Source of the DNA: DASUGM01 sp036274055
Lineage (GTDB): Bacteria; Acidobacteriota; Vicinamibacteria; Vicinamibacterales; SCN-69-37
Direction: 5' to 3'
DNA: 58,682 nucleotides
Assembly (NCBI GenBank): GCA_036274055.1
Contig: DASUGM010000063.1
Location: 1-58,682, forward strand
The notes under the pieces were generated by a model. The model had not been told where the DNA came from. It searched no databases and saw only the letters and a program-made list of their open reading frames with translations. Position numbers and translations under genes: made by a program. Below are positions 17,285 to 26,120 of this stretch, piece after piece. Each line of letters begins with the position of its first letter. Position 1 is the first letter of the stretch.

Positions 17285-18883
17285 ATGATCAACGCATCGC
17301 GTAACGCAAGAATCTGGACGCTCGCCCTGGCCGCCACGGCGATGTCGGCCAGCCTTTCCGCACAACAGCAGGCCAACGCGCCGGCCGGCCAGGCGCAGCG
17401 CGCCGACCCCTACGTCGTCGGCCAGGCGCGTCCGCCGGTGGTCGAGGGCACCAACGTCGTCGATCTGACCCTGGAGCAGGCGATGGCGATGGCGCTCGAG
17501 AAGAATCTGGAGTTGAAAGTCGCGCGGATGAACCCGTCCGGCGTCGACTACCAGCTGCAGTCGGCGCGGGCGGCGTTCCTGCCCCGCTACACCGCGACCT
17601 ACGGCTACAGCAACACGCTGCAGCCATCGAACGACATCCTGCAGGGCGTCGCCACCGTCAGCTCGCTGACGCAGAACTTCAACGCCGGCGCGAGCATGCT
17701 GCTGCCGTGGCACGGCGCCAACGTGTCGGCCAACTTCACCAACAACCGGAACTCGACGAACACCCTGAACGCGCGCCTCAATCCGTCGTTCGGGTCGGCG
17801 GTCCGTTTCTCCTATACGCAGCCGTTGCTGGCCGGGTGGCACATGGACAACACCCGCAATCAGACACGGACGCTCAGCGTGACCCGGCAGATCGCCGACA
17901 TCACGCTGCTCGCGACGATCGAAAACACCAAGGCCAGCGTCCGCACGAACTACTGGAACCTGCGCTCGGCGATCGAGCAGATCGAGATTCAGCGCCGCTC
18001 GCTGGCGCTGGCGCGTCAGTTCTACGAGGAGAACAAGATCAAGGTCGAGATCGGCACCGCGGCGCCGATTGACATCGTCCAGCCGGAAGCGCAGGTCCTC
18101 AACGCCGAACAGGCGCTGCTCGCCGCCGAAGTCAGCTGGCGTACGGCCGAGCTCAACTTCAAGCGGCTGATCGCCAACGGGCCCGAGGACGAGATTTACC
18201 GCGCGACGATCAACCCGATCGAACAGGCGGTCCTGGCCGTGCAGAGCGTCGACATTCCCGCCGCGGTCAGCGCCGCGGTGGCCAATCGCTCGGACATCGT
18301 GACCACCAAGCGCAACCTGGAAATCAGCCAGTTGAACCTCGAGGTCACCAAGGACCTGACCAAACCCAACCTCGGCCTGACCGCCGGCTTCAACAGCACC
18401 GGGCAGGGCGGCACGCGTTTCTCGAATGGCCAGATTACCGAGGATTCCGGGTATTGGGGCGCGCTGACCAACCTCACCAGCCTGCTCAACAAGGGCTTCA
18501 GCGCCCAGCTCGACTTCACGCTGCCCTTCGGCCGCGACGTCACGCAGAACCGCGTCAACTACGCGCGCGCCGTCCTCCAGATCGATCAGGCGCAGGCGCA
18601 GCTGAAAGCGACCGAACTGAACATCACCAACGAAGTGACCAACGCCGGGCTGGCGGTCGAGAACACGTACAAGCTGTGGCAGGCGGCGCAGAAGGCGCGC
18701 GAAGCCGCCGACAAGAGCGCCGAGGCCGAACAGACGCGCTTCAGCCTCGGGATGTCGACGAACTATCAGGTGCTCGATCTGCAGACGCGGCAGACGCAGC
18801 AGCGGCTGGTCGAACTCGGCCGGCTGATCAACTACCTCAACGCCGTGGCGGAGTTCGATCGCGTCCAGCGCGTGGGCCGGTAA
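17285..18883 (+). CDS. TolC-family outer-membrane efflux channel
   Basis: A protein of 532 residues with a signal peptide that ends near residue 26 (SASLSA before QQQ). Two outer-membrane efflux repeats follow, with long alanine/glutamate/glutamine-rich helices (for example AEQALLAAEVSWRTAELNFK and KAREAADKSAEAEQTRFSLG) and aromatic beta-strand segments. The channel should link the outer membrane to the pumps encoded directly downstream. A GGAG ribosome site lies ten bases before the ATG. It is the first gene of a six-gene efflux locus that runs to 27338 and contains only this one TolC. Confidence 0.93.
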   Translation: MINASRNARIWTLALAATAMSASLSAQQQANAPAGQAQRADPYVVGQARPPVVEGTNVVDLTLEQAMAMALEKNLELKVARMNPSGVDYQLQSARAAFLPRYTATYGYSNTLQPSNDILQGVATVSSLTQNFNAGASMLLPWHGANVSANFTNNRNSTNTLNARLNPSFGSAVRFSYTQPLLAGWHMDNTRNQTRTLSVTRQIADITLLATIENTKASVRTNYWNLRSAIEQIEIQRRSLALARQFYEENKIKVEIGTAAPIDIVQPEAQVLNAEQALLAAEVSWRTAELNFKRLIANGPEDEIYRATINPIEQAVLAVQSVDIPAAVSAAVANRSDIVTTKRNLEISQLNLEVTKDLTKPNLGLTAGFNSTGQGGTRFSNGQITEDSGYWGALTNLTSLLNKGFSAQLDFTLPFGRDVTQNRVNYARAVLQIDQAQAQLKATELNITNEVTNAGLAVENTYKLWQAAQKAREAADKSAEAEQTRFSLGMSTNYQVLDLQTRQTQQRLVELGRLINYLNAVAEFDRVQRVGR

Positions 18884-18912
18884 GACACGCTCTCAGGGCT
18901 GGTCGAAATTGC

Positions 18913-20184
18913 ATGCGTAAAGTTCTCGTAGCTGTCATCGTCCTCGGCGCGTTGGGCGTCGGCGGCTGGTACTACCGCTTCGGCGGATCCAACACGGAAG
19001 CCGCCGCCGCCACCGGCGCCGGCGCGCCGGGCGCGGCCGGCCGCGGCCGCGGCGCCGGCGGGCGGGCGCCGCTGACCATCGACGTCGCCACCGTCGGACG
19101 GCACGAGATCATCGACTACGTCACCGTGGTCGGCAATCTGATCGGCGAAGCGACGGTCGACATCGTGCCGCGCGTCGGCGGCCGGCTCGAAGCGATTCAG
19201 GTCAAGCTCGGGGATCGCGTCACCAAGGGCCAGACGGTCGCCAAGATCGAGGACCGGACGATTCGCGAACAGATCAACCAGGCGGATGCCAGCCTGGCCG
19301 TCAACAACGCCAACGTCATCTCGCGCCAGAACGATCTCAAGGTCGCGCAGAACAACCTCGATCGACTGAAGAAAAGCTTCGACAGCGGGCTGTTGTCGAA
19401 GCAGGCGCTCGAGGACGCCGAGTCGCGTTACAACTCGGCCGCGAGCCAGGTCGACGTCGCCAAGGCGCAGGTGATTCAGACCCAGGCGCGCATCGACGAG
19501 CTGAAGATCACGATGACCGACACGACGGTGCTGTCGCCGGTGGATGGCTTCGTCGGCCGCCGCGTCCTCGACCCGGGCGCGTTTGCCGGCGCCAACACGG
19601 TGATCATGTCGGTCGTCGACATCAGCTCGGTGCGCTTGATCTCCAACGTCGTCGAGAAGGACTTCCGACGCGTCACCCCGGGCGTGGCCGCGCTCGTCGA
19701 AGTCGATGCGTTCCCGGGCGAGAGCTTCCGCGGCGAAGTCAGCCGCGTCGCGCCGATCTTCGATCCGGCGACGCGCACCGCGTCGATGGAAATCGAAGTG
19801 CCGAATCCCGGCTTCCGGCTCAAGCCGGGGATGTATGCGCGCGTGCGGCTGACGGCGGAACGCCGCGCCGGCGCCCTGAGCGTGCCGCGGAACGCGGTCG
19901 TCGACCTCGACAACAAGCGCGGCGTCTACACGGTCGAGAACGACGTCGCCAGGTTCAAGGAAGTCCATACCGGCCTGAGCGACGCCAATTTCATCGAGAT
20001 TCTCGACGGCGTCACCGAAGGCACGCGCGTCATCACCGTCGGTGCGCTGGCGCTGCGGGATGGCGATCGCGTCGTCATCGCCGGCGCGACCAAGGGCGGG
20101 CGCGGCGGCAGCAAGGACGGCGGCAATTCGGGTGGTCGAGCCGGCCGGGAGTCGGGCGCCGGCCAGGCAGGCAGTAGGCCCTAG
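18913..20184 (+). CDS. RND-type periplasmic adaptor (membrane fusion protein)
   Basis: A protein of 423 residues. One N-terminal membrane segment is followed by a glycine/alanine/arginine linker (residues 28-50). The adaptor body has the biotinyl-lipoyl half-motif (VPRVGGRLEAIQVKLGDRVT), an alpha-hairpin with coiled-coil pattern (NNANVISRQNDLKVAQNNL), the second lipoyl half (TVLSPVDGFVGRR) and a beta-barrel (PNPGFRLKPGMYARVRL). It should bridge the TolC channel and the RND pump. The C-terminal 30 residues are a low-complexity Gly/Arg/Ser tail. The repeat array at 20174-20263 overlaps its last codons. Confidence 0.92.
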   Translation: MRKVLVAVIVLGALGVGGWYYRFGGSNTEAAAATGAGAPGAAGRGRGAGGRAPLTIDVATVGRHEIIDYVTVVGNLIGEATVDIVPRVGGRLEAIQVKLGDRVTKGQTVAKIEDRTIREQINQADASLAVNNANVISRQNDLKVAQNNLDRLKKSFDSGLLSKQALEDAESRYNSAASQVDVAKAQVIQTQARIDELKITMTDTTVLSPVDGFVGRRVLDPGAFAGANTVIMSVVDISSVRLISNVVEKDFRRVTPGVAALVEVDAFPGESFRGEVSRVAPIFDPATRTASMEIEVPNPGFRLKPGMYARVRLTAERRAGALSVPRNAVVDLDNKRGVYTVENDVARFKEVHTGLSDANFIEILDGVTEGTRVITVGALALRDGDRVVIAGATKGGRGGSKDGGNSGGRAGRESGAGQAGSRP

Positions 20185-20263
20185 ACGTTAGGCCCTAGGC
20201 CCTAGGGTGTTCGGGTGCCCCCCAGAACCCACTAGGGCCCAGAGCCAAGCGCCCAGGGCCTGA
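20174..20263. repeat. inverted array of GGCCCTA words
   Basis: The left arm contains the word GGCCCTA three times (around 20178, 20191 and 20198) and starts inside the last codons of the adaptor gene. The right arm (about 20231-20263) has inverted, more decayed forms (TAGGGCC, CCAGAGCC, CCCAGGGCC). The array lies between the RND adaptor and pump genes within the operon. Confidence 0.65.
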
Positions 20264-20273
20264 CAAGGATCAG

Positions 20274-23200
20274 ATGTCTATTCCTCGCATAGCAATCGAG
20301 CGCCCGGTCACGATGTTCATGATCTCCGGCGTGATCGTCCTGCTCGGGTTGATCTCGCTCTATCGGCTGCCGGTCGACCTGATGCCGGACATCACCTACC
20401 CGAGCATCACGGTGCGTGTCGGCTACGCCGGCGTCGGGCCGGCCGAGATCGAAGAGCTGATCGTCCGCCCGCTCGAGCAGTCGCTCGCCGCGGTTCCCGG
20501 CCTCGAGCAGGTGAACTCGACGGCGGCCGAAGGCTCGGGCACGGTGCGTCTGAACTTCGCGTGGGGCACCGATCTCAACGACGCCGCCGACGAAGTCCGG
20601 ACCCGCGTCGATCGCGTGCGTGGCCGCTTGCCGGAAGAAGCCGACGCCCCGAGCATCTCCAAATTCGATTCGTCGTCGTCGCCGATCATGACGGTGGGCG
20701 TCGACGGCGATTACGACCGCGTGACGTTGCGCGAGATCGCGGAGAACGACCTGGTGCCGCGGTTCGAGCGCGTCGAGGGCGTCGCCGCGGTGACCGTCAG
20801 CGGCGGGCTGCGCCGGCAGATTCACATCGAACTGTCGAAGGAAAAGATCACCGCGATGGACCTGTCGGTCGATCGCGTCGTCAACACGATCCGCGCCGAG
20901 AACCAGAACACGCCGCTCGGCGAAGTCATCGAGGGCGACACCAGCTTCCTGCTCCGCAGCCAGGGGCAGTTCCAGAATCTCGCCCAGATCAAGGATCTGA
21001 TCGTCCAGACCAAGGGCGGCATTCCGGTCTACCTGCGCGATATCGCCGAGGTCAGGGACACGACCGAAGACCTGCGATCGTTCTCGCGCATCAACGGCAA
21101 GCCCGGCGTGCGCCTGCAGATTACCAAGCAGTCGGGCAAGAACACGGTCGCCATCGCCGCCTCGGCGAAAGCGGAAATCGAGCGGACCAACCGCGAAGTG
21201 CCGACGGTGCGGCTGACGCTGCTCGACGACCAGTCGAAGTACATCGAACAGTCCATCGCGGCGGTCAAGGAGCACGTCAACTTCGGCGCCGTCCTGGTGA
21301 TCGCGATCATCTTCCTGTTCCTGCGCGACCTCCGCTCCACGCTGATCATCTGCACGTCGATTCCGGTCTCGGTGGTCGGGACGTTCGCGCTGCTCTACTT
21401 CGCCGGCTTCACGCTGAACACGATGACCTTCGGCGGCCTGGCGCTCGGCGTCGGCATGATCGTCGACGCGTCGATCGTCGTGCTTGAAAACGCCTTCCGC
21501 CACATGGAACACGGCAAGTCGCGCCTGCAGGCGGCCATCGACGGGTCCGAGGAAGTCTGGTCGGCGATTCTGGCGTCCACGCTGACCCACGTCGCCGTCT
21601 TCGTGCCGCTGCTCTTCCTCACCGGCGTCTCGAGCGTGCTGTTCGTCCAGCTCTCGGTCGTGGTCATGTTCTCGCTGATGATGTCGCTGTTCGTCGCCGT
21701 GACGATCGTCCCGGTGCTGTGCTCGCGGCTGCTGAAGCTGCCGCCGCCGGAGAGCGAACGCAAAGGCCTCTTCGGCAAGCTGTTTACCTGGAGCGAGCAC
21801 GTCTTCACGAAACTCGACGACAGCTATCGGGCCGCGATTCACCTGGCGCTGCAGCACCGGCCGACGGTGTTGATGGCCGCCGCCGGCCTGACCGCCCTGG
21901 CGTTTGTGATTTTGCCGACGATTCCGTCCGAGCTCGTGCCGCAGACCGACGAGGGCGAAGTCTCGATCAGCGCCCGGATGCCGGTCGGGACCCGCGTCGA
22001 GCGCACCGAGGCGGTGGCGCTGCAGCTCGAACGCCTGGTTCAGGACAACGTGCCGGAAGCGGTGACGATCATGAGCAACGCCGGCGGCGGCGGATTCGGC
22101 GGCGGCTCGGCGTCGAGCGCGAACCTCACCGTCAAGCTGACGCCGCGCACCGAACGCAAGCGCACTAACGATCAGATAGCCACCGACCTGCGCCGCGTGC
22201 TGGTCGGCATTCCCGGCGCGCAGATCACGACGCGCGCCTCGGGCGGCAACAACCAGCTCACCCGCGCGCTCGGCGGCGGCAACACCAACAGCCGTCTCGC
22301 CGTCGAGATCCGGGGCAACGACCTCGCGGATTCGGCGCGGGTCGCGCAGCAGGTGCTCGACGTGCTCAAGGACACGCCCGGGATCGCCAACCCGCAGATC
22401 GGCCGTGAAGATGGCCGCCCCGAACTCGCGATTCGCGTCGACCGCCCCAAGGCGGCGATGCTCGGCCTGACCGTCCAGGGCGTCGCCAGCACCATCCGCA
22501 CGAACATCAGCGGCACGCAGGCGGCGTTCTTCCGCGAGCGCGGCAAGGAGTTTCCGATCATCGTCCGGCTCCGCGAGGAAGATCGCGAACGCGCCGAGTC
22601 GGTCAACGACGTGCTGATCTCGACGCCCAGCGGCCTGGTCTTGCCCGCCGGCAACGTGCTCGACCTGCGTCCGCAGACGGGACCAACGCAGATCGAACGC
22701 AAGAATCAGCAGCGCATCGCCCGCGTCAATGCCGAGCTCGACGCCGGCGTCGCCCTGGGCGAGGCCGTCAAGGACGTGCAGGCGCGGCTGCCGGCGGTGA
22801 CCGTCCCTGAGGGCTTTTCGGTCGGGTTTGGCGCCGAAGTCGAGCAGCAGGCCACCGCCTTCCAGCAGCTCCAGGTGCTGCTGGTCCTGGGCGTGCTGCT
22901 GGTCTACGCGGTCATGGCCTCCCAGTACGAGTCGCTGCGCGATCCCTTCATCGTGATGTTCTCGGTCCCGGTCGCGGCCATCGGGGTGGTGCTGGCGCTC
23001 AAGTTGACAGCAACGTCCTTCAGTTTGCAGGCGTATATCGGGGTAATCATGCTCGCCGGGATCGTGGTCAGCAACGCGATCCTGCTCGTGGACTACACGA
23101 ACGTTCTGCGAAAGCGAGACGGCGTGCCCCTGCGGGACGCCGTGGAATTGGCCGGACGGACGAGGCTCCGGCCCATCCTGATGACCTCCCTGGCGACCAT

Positions 23201-23399
23201 CCTTGGCCTGGTGCCCATGTCGTTGGGCATCGGTGAGGGCGCGGAATTACAGGCGCCGCTGGGGCGGGTGGTCATCGGCGGGCTGGCGGCATCGACGCTG
23301 GTCACGCTGGTGCTGGTGCCGGCGGTTTACACGTTGTTCGAAGAAGGTTTTGCCGGATTGCGCCGAGGGGCGGCGCATTCGAACCCTGAGCGGGCCTAG
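20274..23399 (+). CDS. RND multidrug efflux pump, inner-membrane subunit (AcrB/HAE1 family)
   Basis: A protein of 1041 residues with the RND fold: two sets of six membrane spans and two large periplasmic loops. The start IERPVTMFMISGVIVLLGL, the helix-4 motif GVGMIVDASIVVLENAF and the final half (GVLLVYAVMASQYESLRDP, GIVVSNAILLVDY) are typical. The proton-relay region carries one aspartate (D398) where AcrB has two (D407, D408). A glycine-rich insert (SNAGGGGFGGGSASS, about residues 600-615) lies in the second porter region. It should export amphiphilic compounds using the proton gradient, with the adaptor and TolC upstream. It is followed by a second adaptor gene after six bases. Confidence 0.95.
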   Translation: MSIPRIAIERPVTMFMISGVIVLLGLISLYRLPVDLMPDITYPSITVRVGYAGVGPAEIEELIVRPLEQSLAAVPGLEQVNSTAAEGSGTVRLNFAWGTDLNDAADEVRTRVDRVRGRLPEEADAPSISKFDSSSSPIMTVGVDGDYDRVTLREIAENDLVPRFERVEGVAAVTVSGGLRRQIHIELSKEKITAMDLSVDRVVNTIRAENQNTPLGEVIEGDTSFLLRSQGQFQNLAQIKDLIVQTKGGIPVYLRDIAEVRDTTEDLRSFSRINGKPGVRLQITKQSGKNTVAIAASAKAEIERTNREVPTVRLTLLDDQSKYIEQSIAAVKEHVNFGAVLVIAIIFLFLRDLRSTLIICTSIPVSVVGTFALLYFAGFTLNTMTFGGLALGVGMIVDASIVVLENAFRHMEHGKSRLQAAIDGSEEVWSAILASTLTHVAVFVPLLFLTGVSSVLFVQLSVVVMFSLMMSLFVAVTIVPVLCSRLLKLPPPESERKGLFGKLFTWSEHVFTKLDDSYRAAIHLALQHRPTVLMAAAGLTALAFVILPTIPSELVPQTDEGEVSISARMPVGTRVERTEAVALQLERLVQDNVPEAVTIMSNAGGGGFGGGSASSANLTVKLTPRTERKRTNDQIATDLRRVLVGIPGAQITTRASGGNNQLTRALGGGNTNSRLAVEIRGNDLADSARVAQQVLDVLKDTPGIANPQIGREDGRPELAIRVDRPKAAMLGLTVQGVASTIRTNISGTQAAFFRERGKEFPIIVRLREEDRERAESVNDVLISTPSGLVLPAGNVLDLRPQTGPTQIERKNQQRIARVNAELDAGVALGEAVKDVQARLPAVTVPEGFSVGFGAEVEQQATAFQQLQVLLVLGVLLVYAVMASQYESLRDPFIVMFSVPVAAIGVVLALKLTATSFSLQAYIGVIMLAGIVVSNAILLVDYTNVLRKRDGVPLRDAVELAGRTRLRPILMTSLATILGLVPMSLGIGEGAELQAPLGRVVIGGLAASTLVTLVLVPAVYTLFEEGFAGLRRGAAHSNPERA

Positions 23400-23405
23400 A
23401 GGATC

Positions 23406-25184
23406 ATGAAAAAGCTGGTCACGTTTCTGATTGTCATCGCGGCTGGCGCCGCGGCGGCCTACTACTACTACACGGTCACCAAGAAGGTCGAGCCGCCGCA
23501 GATTACGCAGGTCACGATCTCGCAGAACGACATCGTCGAGGTCGTCCAGGCGACCGGTACGCTCGAAGCCGAGCGGCGCGTCGACGTCGGCTCGCAGGTG
23601 TCCGGCACCGTGCAGGAGATGTACGTCGACTACAACTACATCGTCCACAAGGGCCAGGTGCTCGCCAAGCTCGACCCGACGCTGCTCCAGGTGCAGGTCG
23701 ACATCCAGAAGGCGAACATCGAGCGCCAGAAGGGCGACATCACCAACCAGGAAGTGAATCTCGAGGACGCGAAGAAGAACCTCGAGCGCACCAAGGAACT
23801 CGCTGAAAAGGGCCTCGCCAACCAGCAGCAGCTCGAGGCGGCGGTGCTGACCGTCAAGAGCCGGCAAGCGCAGATCGACGCGGCGAAGAAGACGCTTTAC
23901 ACCGCGGAGCAACAGCTCTCGCAGGCCGAACTCAACGTCAGCTACACCACGATCAAGTCGCCGATCGACGGCGTCGTCGTCGAGCGCAAGGTCGACCGCG
24001 GCCAGACGGTGCAGGCGAGCATGAACACGCCGTCGTTCTTCATCCTGGCGACGGACCTGCGGACGTTGAAGCTCACCGCCGGCGTCGACGAAGCGGAAAT
24101 CGGCAAGGTGCGCCAGGGGCAGAAGGTCAAGTTCATCGTCGACTCGTACGGCCGTCAGGAGTTCGAGGGCGTCGTCACGAACGTCCGACTGAACGCGACG
24201 ACGAGCAACAACGTCGTCACCTACCCGGTGTGGATTGAGGTGCCGAACCCCGAGCTCAAGCTCAAGCCGAGCATGACGGCGAACCTGCGCATCATCATCT
24301 CGACGGCAGCCAACGCCGTGCGCATCCCGAATCAGGCGCTGCGCTTCCGGCCCAACAACGACATCTATCTGGCGCTCGGGCTCGAGCCGCCAAAGGCGGG
24401 CGGCCGGCAGTTGAACGGCGGTCGCGCTGGTGACGTGCAGAACCCGCCGCCGGCGGCCAGCGCACAGCCGGGCGCGGCTGGCGCGCCGGGCGCGACCACG
24501 GCGCCGCAGGTTGCGGGCGGACGGCAAGGCGGCGGCGACCGGTCGTCGCGCACGCCGGGTGGTCAGGGCGGCCAGGCTGGCCAAGGCGGTCAGGCCGGTC
24601 AGAACCGCGGCAATCGCTCCGCCGGAGGCACGGGTGGACGGGGCTTCGGCAACCAGGGCGGCGGGGTGTCGAACATGACGCCTGAGCAACGCGCGCAGAT
24701 GATGGAACAGTTTCGCGCCAGCGGCGGCGGCAACGGCGGCGGTCGCGGTCAGGGCGGCGGCGGTGGCCGAGCCGGCACGCGCGTCGGCAACGAGCCGCCG
24801 GCAAAGACCGTGGACATGAGTTCGGCGCAGACGATTGACGAGCTCTTCCAGCCCGTGCCCAAGCGTATCGAGCCGGGTTCCGTGTGGACCTGGGACGAGG
24901 CCGGCAAGAAGCTCGCTGAGCATCGCGTGTTCCTCGGCATCACCGATGGGCAGTTCAGCGAACTCGTCTCCGGCGACATCAAGGTCGGCCAGCAGGTCGT
25001 GACTGCCGTCGTGCTTCCGCAGGCGGCGCGGTCGAACGCCGGCGGGAACAGCCTCTTCGGTGGCCAGCAGCCGGGCCGCGGCAATCCGGGTGGCATGCAG
25101 CCGGGCAATTTCGGCGGCGGCCCCGGTGGCGGCGGCGGCGGCGGTCGTGGCGGCGGTGGCGGTGGCGGACGGGGCGGCAATTAG
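23406..25184 (+). CDS. MacA-like periplasmic adaptor with a long glycine-rich insert
   Basis: A protein of 592 residues, much longer than MacA (about 370). Residues 1-320 are a normal adaptor: a membrane anchor, QATGTLEAERRVDVGSQVSG, coiled-coil hairpin (NQEVNLEDAKKNLERTKELA) and barrel. After residue 330 comes about 130 residues of Gly/Gln/Arg-rich low-complexity sequence, a short folded part (MSSAQTIDELFQPVPKRIEP, WTWDEAGKKLAEHRVFLGIT, KVGQQVVTAVVLP) and a 45-residue glycine tail. The ribosome site overlaps the stop of the RND gene (TAGAGGATC before ATG), so the two are coupled. It should serve the MacB ATPase and permease downstream. Confidence 0.9.
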   Translation: MKKLVTFLIVIAAGAAAAYYYYTVTKKVEPPQITQVTISQNDIVEVVQATGTLEAERRVDVGSQVSGTVQEMYVDYNYIVHKGQVLAKLDPTLLQVQVDIQKANIERQKGDITNQEVNLEDAKKNLERTKELAEKGLANQQQLEAAVLTVKSRQAQIDAAKKTLYTAEQQLSQAELNVSYTTIKSPIDGVVVERKVDRGQTVQASMNTPSFFILATDLRTLKLTAGVDEAEIGKVRQGQKVKFIVDSYGRQEFEGVVTNVRLNATTSNNVVTYPVWIEVPNPELKLKPSMTANLRIIISTAANAVRIPNQALRFRPNNDIYLALGLEPPKAGGRQLNGGRAGDVQNPPPAASAQPGAAGAPGATTAPQVAGGRQGGGDRSSRTPGGQGGQAGQGGQAGQNRGNRSAGGTGGRGFGNQGGGVSNMTPEQRAQMMEQFRASGGGNGGGRGQGGGGGRAGTRVGNEPPAKTVDMSSAQTIDELFQPVPKRIEPGSVWTWDEAGKKLAEHRVFLGITDGQFSELVSGDIKVGQQVVTAVVLPQAARSNAGGNSLFGGQQPGRGNPGGMQPGNFGGGPGGGGGGGRGGGGGGGRGGN

Positions 25185-25187
25185 TTC

Positions 25188-25290
25188 GTCTTGGGTCTTT
25201 GGTCTTGGGTCTTGAGTCGCAACGCAGCTTTTCGACTCACTGCTTAAGACCAGAGACAGGACCCAAGACCCCAGACGCAAGACCCAAGAC
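25188..25290. repeat. inverted array of CTTGGGT words between macA- and macB-like genes
   Basis: The arms 25188-25218 and 25260-25290 (31 bases each) are inverted copies matching at 27 of 31 positions, separated by 41 bases. Each is made of GTCTTGG/GTCTTGA-type 7-base words. The array starts three bases after the adaptor stop and lies inside the operon, so a hairpin would form in the mRNA before the ATPase gene. Confidence 0.75.
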
Positions 25291-25308
25291 TGAACTGGAG
25301 ACCTGAAC

Positions 25309-26106
25309 GTGCCCGTTGTTATCTCCGTCAAAGACCTGACCAAGATCTACCGCATGGGCGACCACGAGGTCCGCGCGTTGCGCGGCGTGTCGCTCGACAT
25401 CGAGGCCGGCGAGTTCGTCGCCGTCACCGGCCCGTCGGGCTCGGGCAAGTCGACGTTCATGCACATCGCCGGCGCCCTCGACAAGCCGACCAGCGGCCAG
25501 TACATCCTCGACGGCAAGGACGTCTCGAAGCTGTCGAAGGATGACTTGGCCCGAGTGCGCAACCAGAAGATCGGGTTCGTCTTTCAGGGCTTCAACCTGT
25601 TGACGCGGACCACGGCGCTCGACAACGTCGAGCTGCCGCTGCTCTACAACAACAAGAACGGCCTGCGGGCGTCCGACCGGCACAAGCGCGCGCTCGCGTC
25701 GCTCGACGCGGTCGGCCTCGGTCAGCGCTATCACCACATGCCGAACCAGCTGTCCGGCGGTCAGCAGCAGCGCGTCGCCATCGCGCGGGCGCTGATCAAC
25801 GAGCCGTCGATCATTCTGGCCGACGAGCCGACCGGCAATCTCGACACGCGCACCAGCATCGAAGTGATGGGGATCTTCCAGCGCCTGAATCGCGAGCGCG
25901 GCATCACCGTTTTGCTGATCACCCACGAAATGGACATCGCGGAATACGGCACGCGGCTGATTCGCTTCCGCGACGGCCGCGTCGTGGCCGACCAGGCGGT
26001 GCTGCACCGCCGCAACGCCGCCGACGAACTGGCGGCGCTGCCGCCGCCCGAGCCCGATCAGATTCCGCCGCCCGCGGCCGACGCACAAGCGCCGGCCGGG
26101 CACTAG
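25309..26106 (+). CDS. macB: MacB-like ABC transporter ATP-binding protein
   Basis: A protein of 265 residues with all motor motifs: Walker A GPSGSGKST, Q-loop FVFQGFNLL, signature LSGGQQQR, Walker B IILADEPTGNLD and the H-loop LLITHEM. It belongs to the MacB/LolD/FtsE group, encoded separately from its permease here, whereas E. coli MacB is one chain. The start is GTG with GGAG nine bases upstream; the repeat array ends 18 bases before it. It should energise the permease that follows after 14 bases, together with the MacA-like adaptor. The last 35 residues are proline/alanine-rich. Confidence 0.95.
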   Translation: MPVVISVKDLTKIYRMGDHEVRALRGVSLDIEAGEFVAVTGPSGSGKSTFMHIAGALDKPTSGQYILDGKDVSKLSKDDLARVRNQKIGFVFQGFNLLTRTTALDNVELPLLYNNKNGLRASDRHKRALASLDAVGLGQRYHHMPNQLSGGQQQRVAIARALINEPSIILADEPTGNLDTRTSIEVMGIFQRLNRERGITVLLITHEMDIAEYGTRLIRFRDGRVVADQAVLHRRNAADELAALPPPEPDQIPPPAADAQAPAGH

Positions 26107-26120
26107 GAGAGAGTGCCCGC

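Noticed and set aside
23247..25343. Open frame of about 700 codons opposite the MacA-like adaptor
   Set aside because: It is a shadow of the adaptor and its glycine-rich codons, with no domain of its own.
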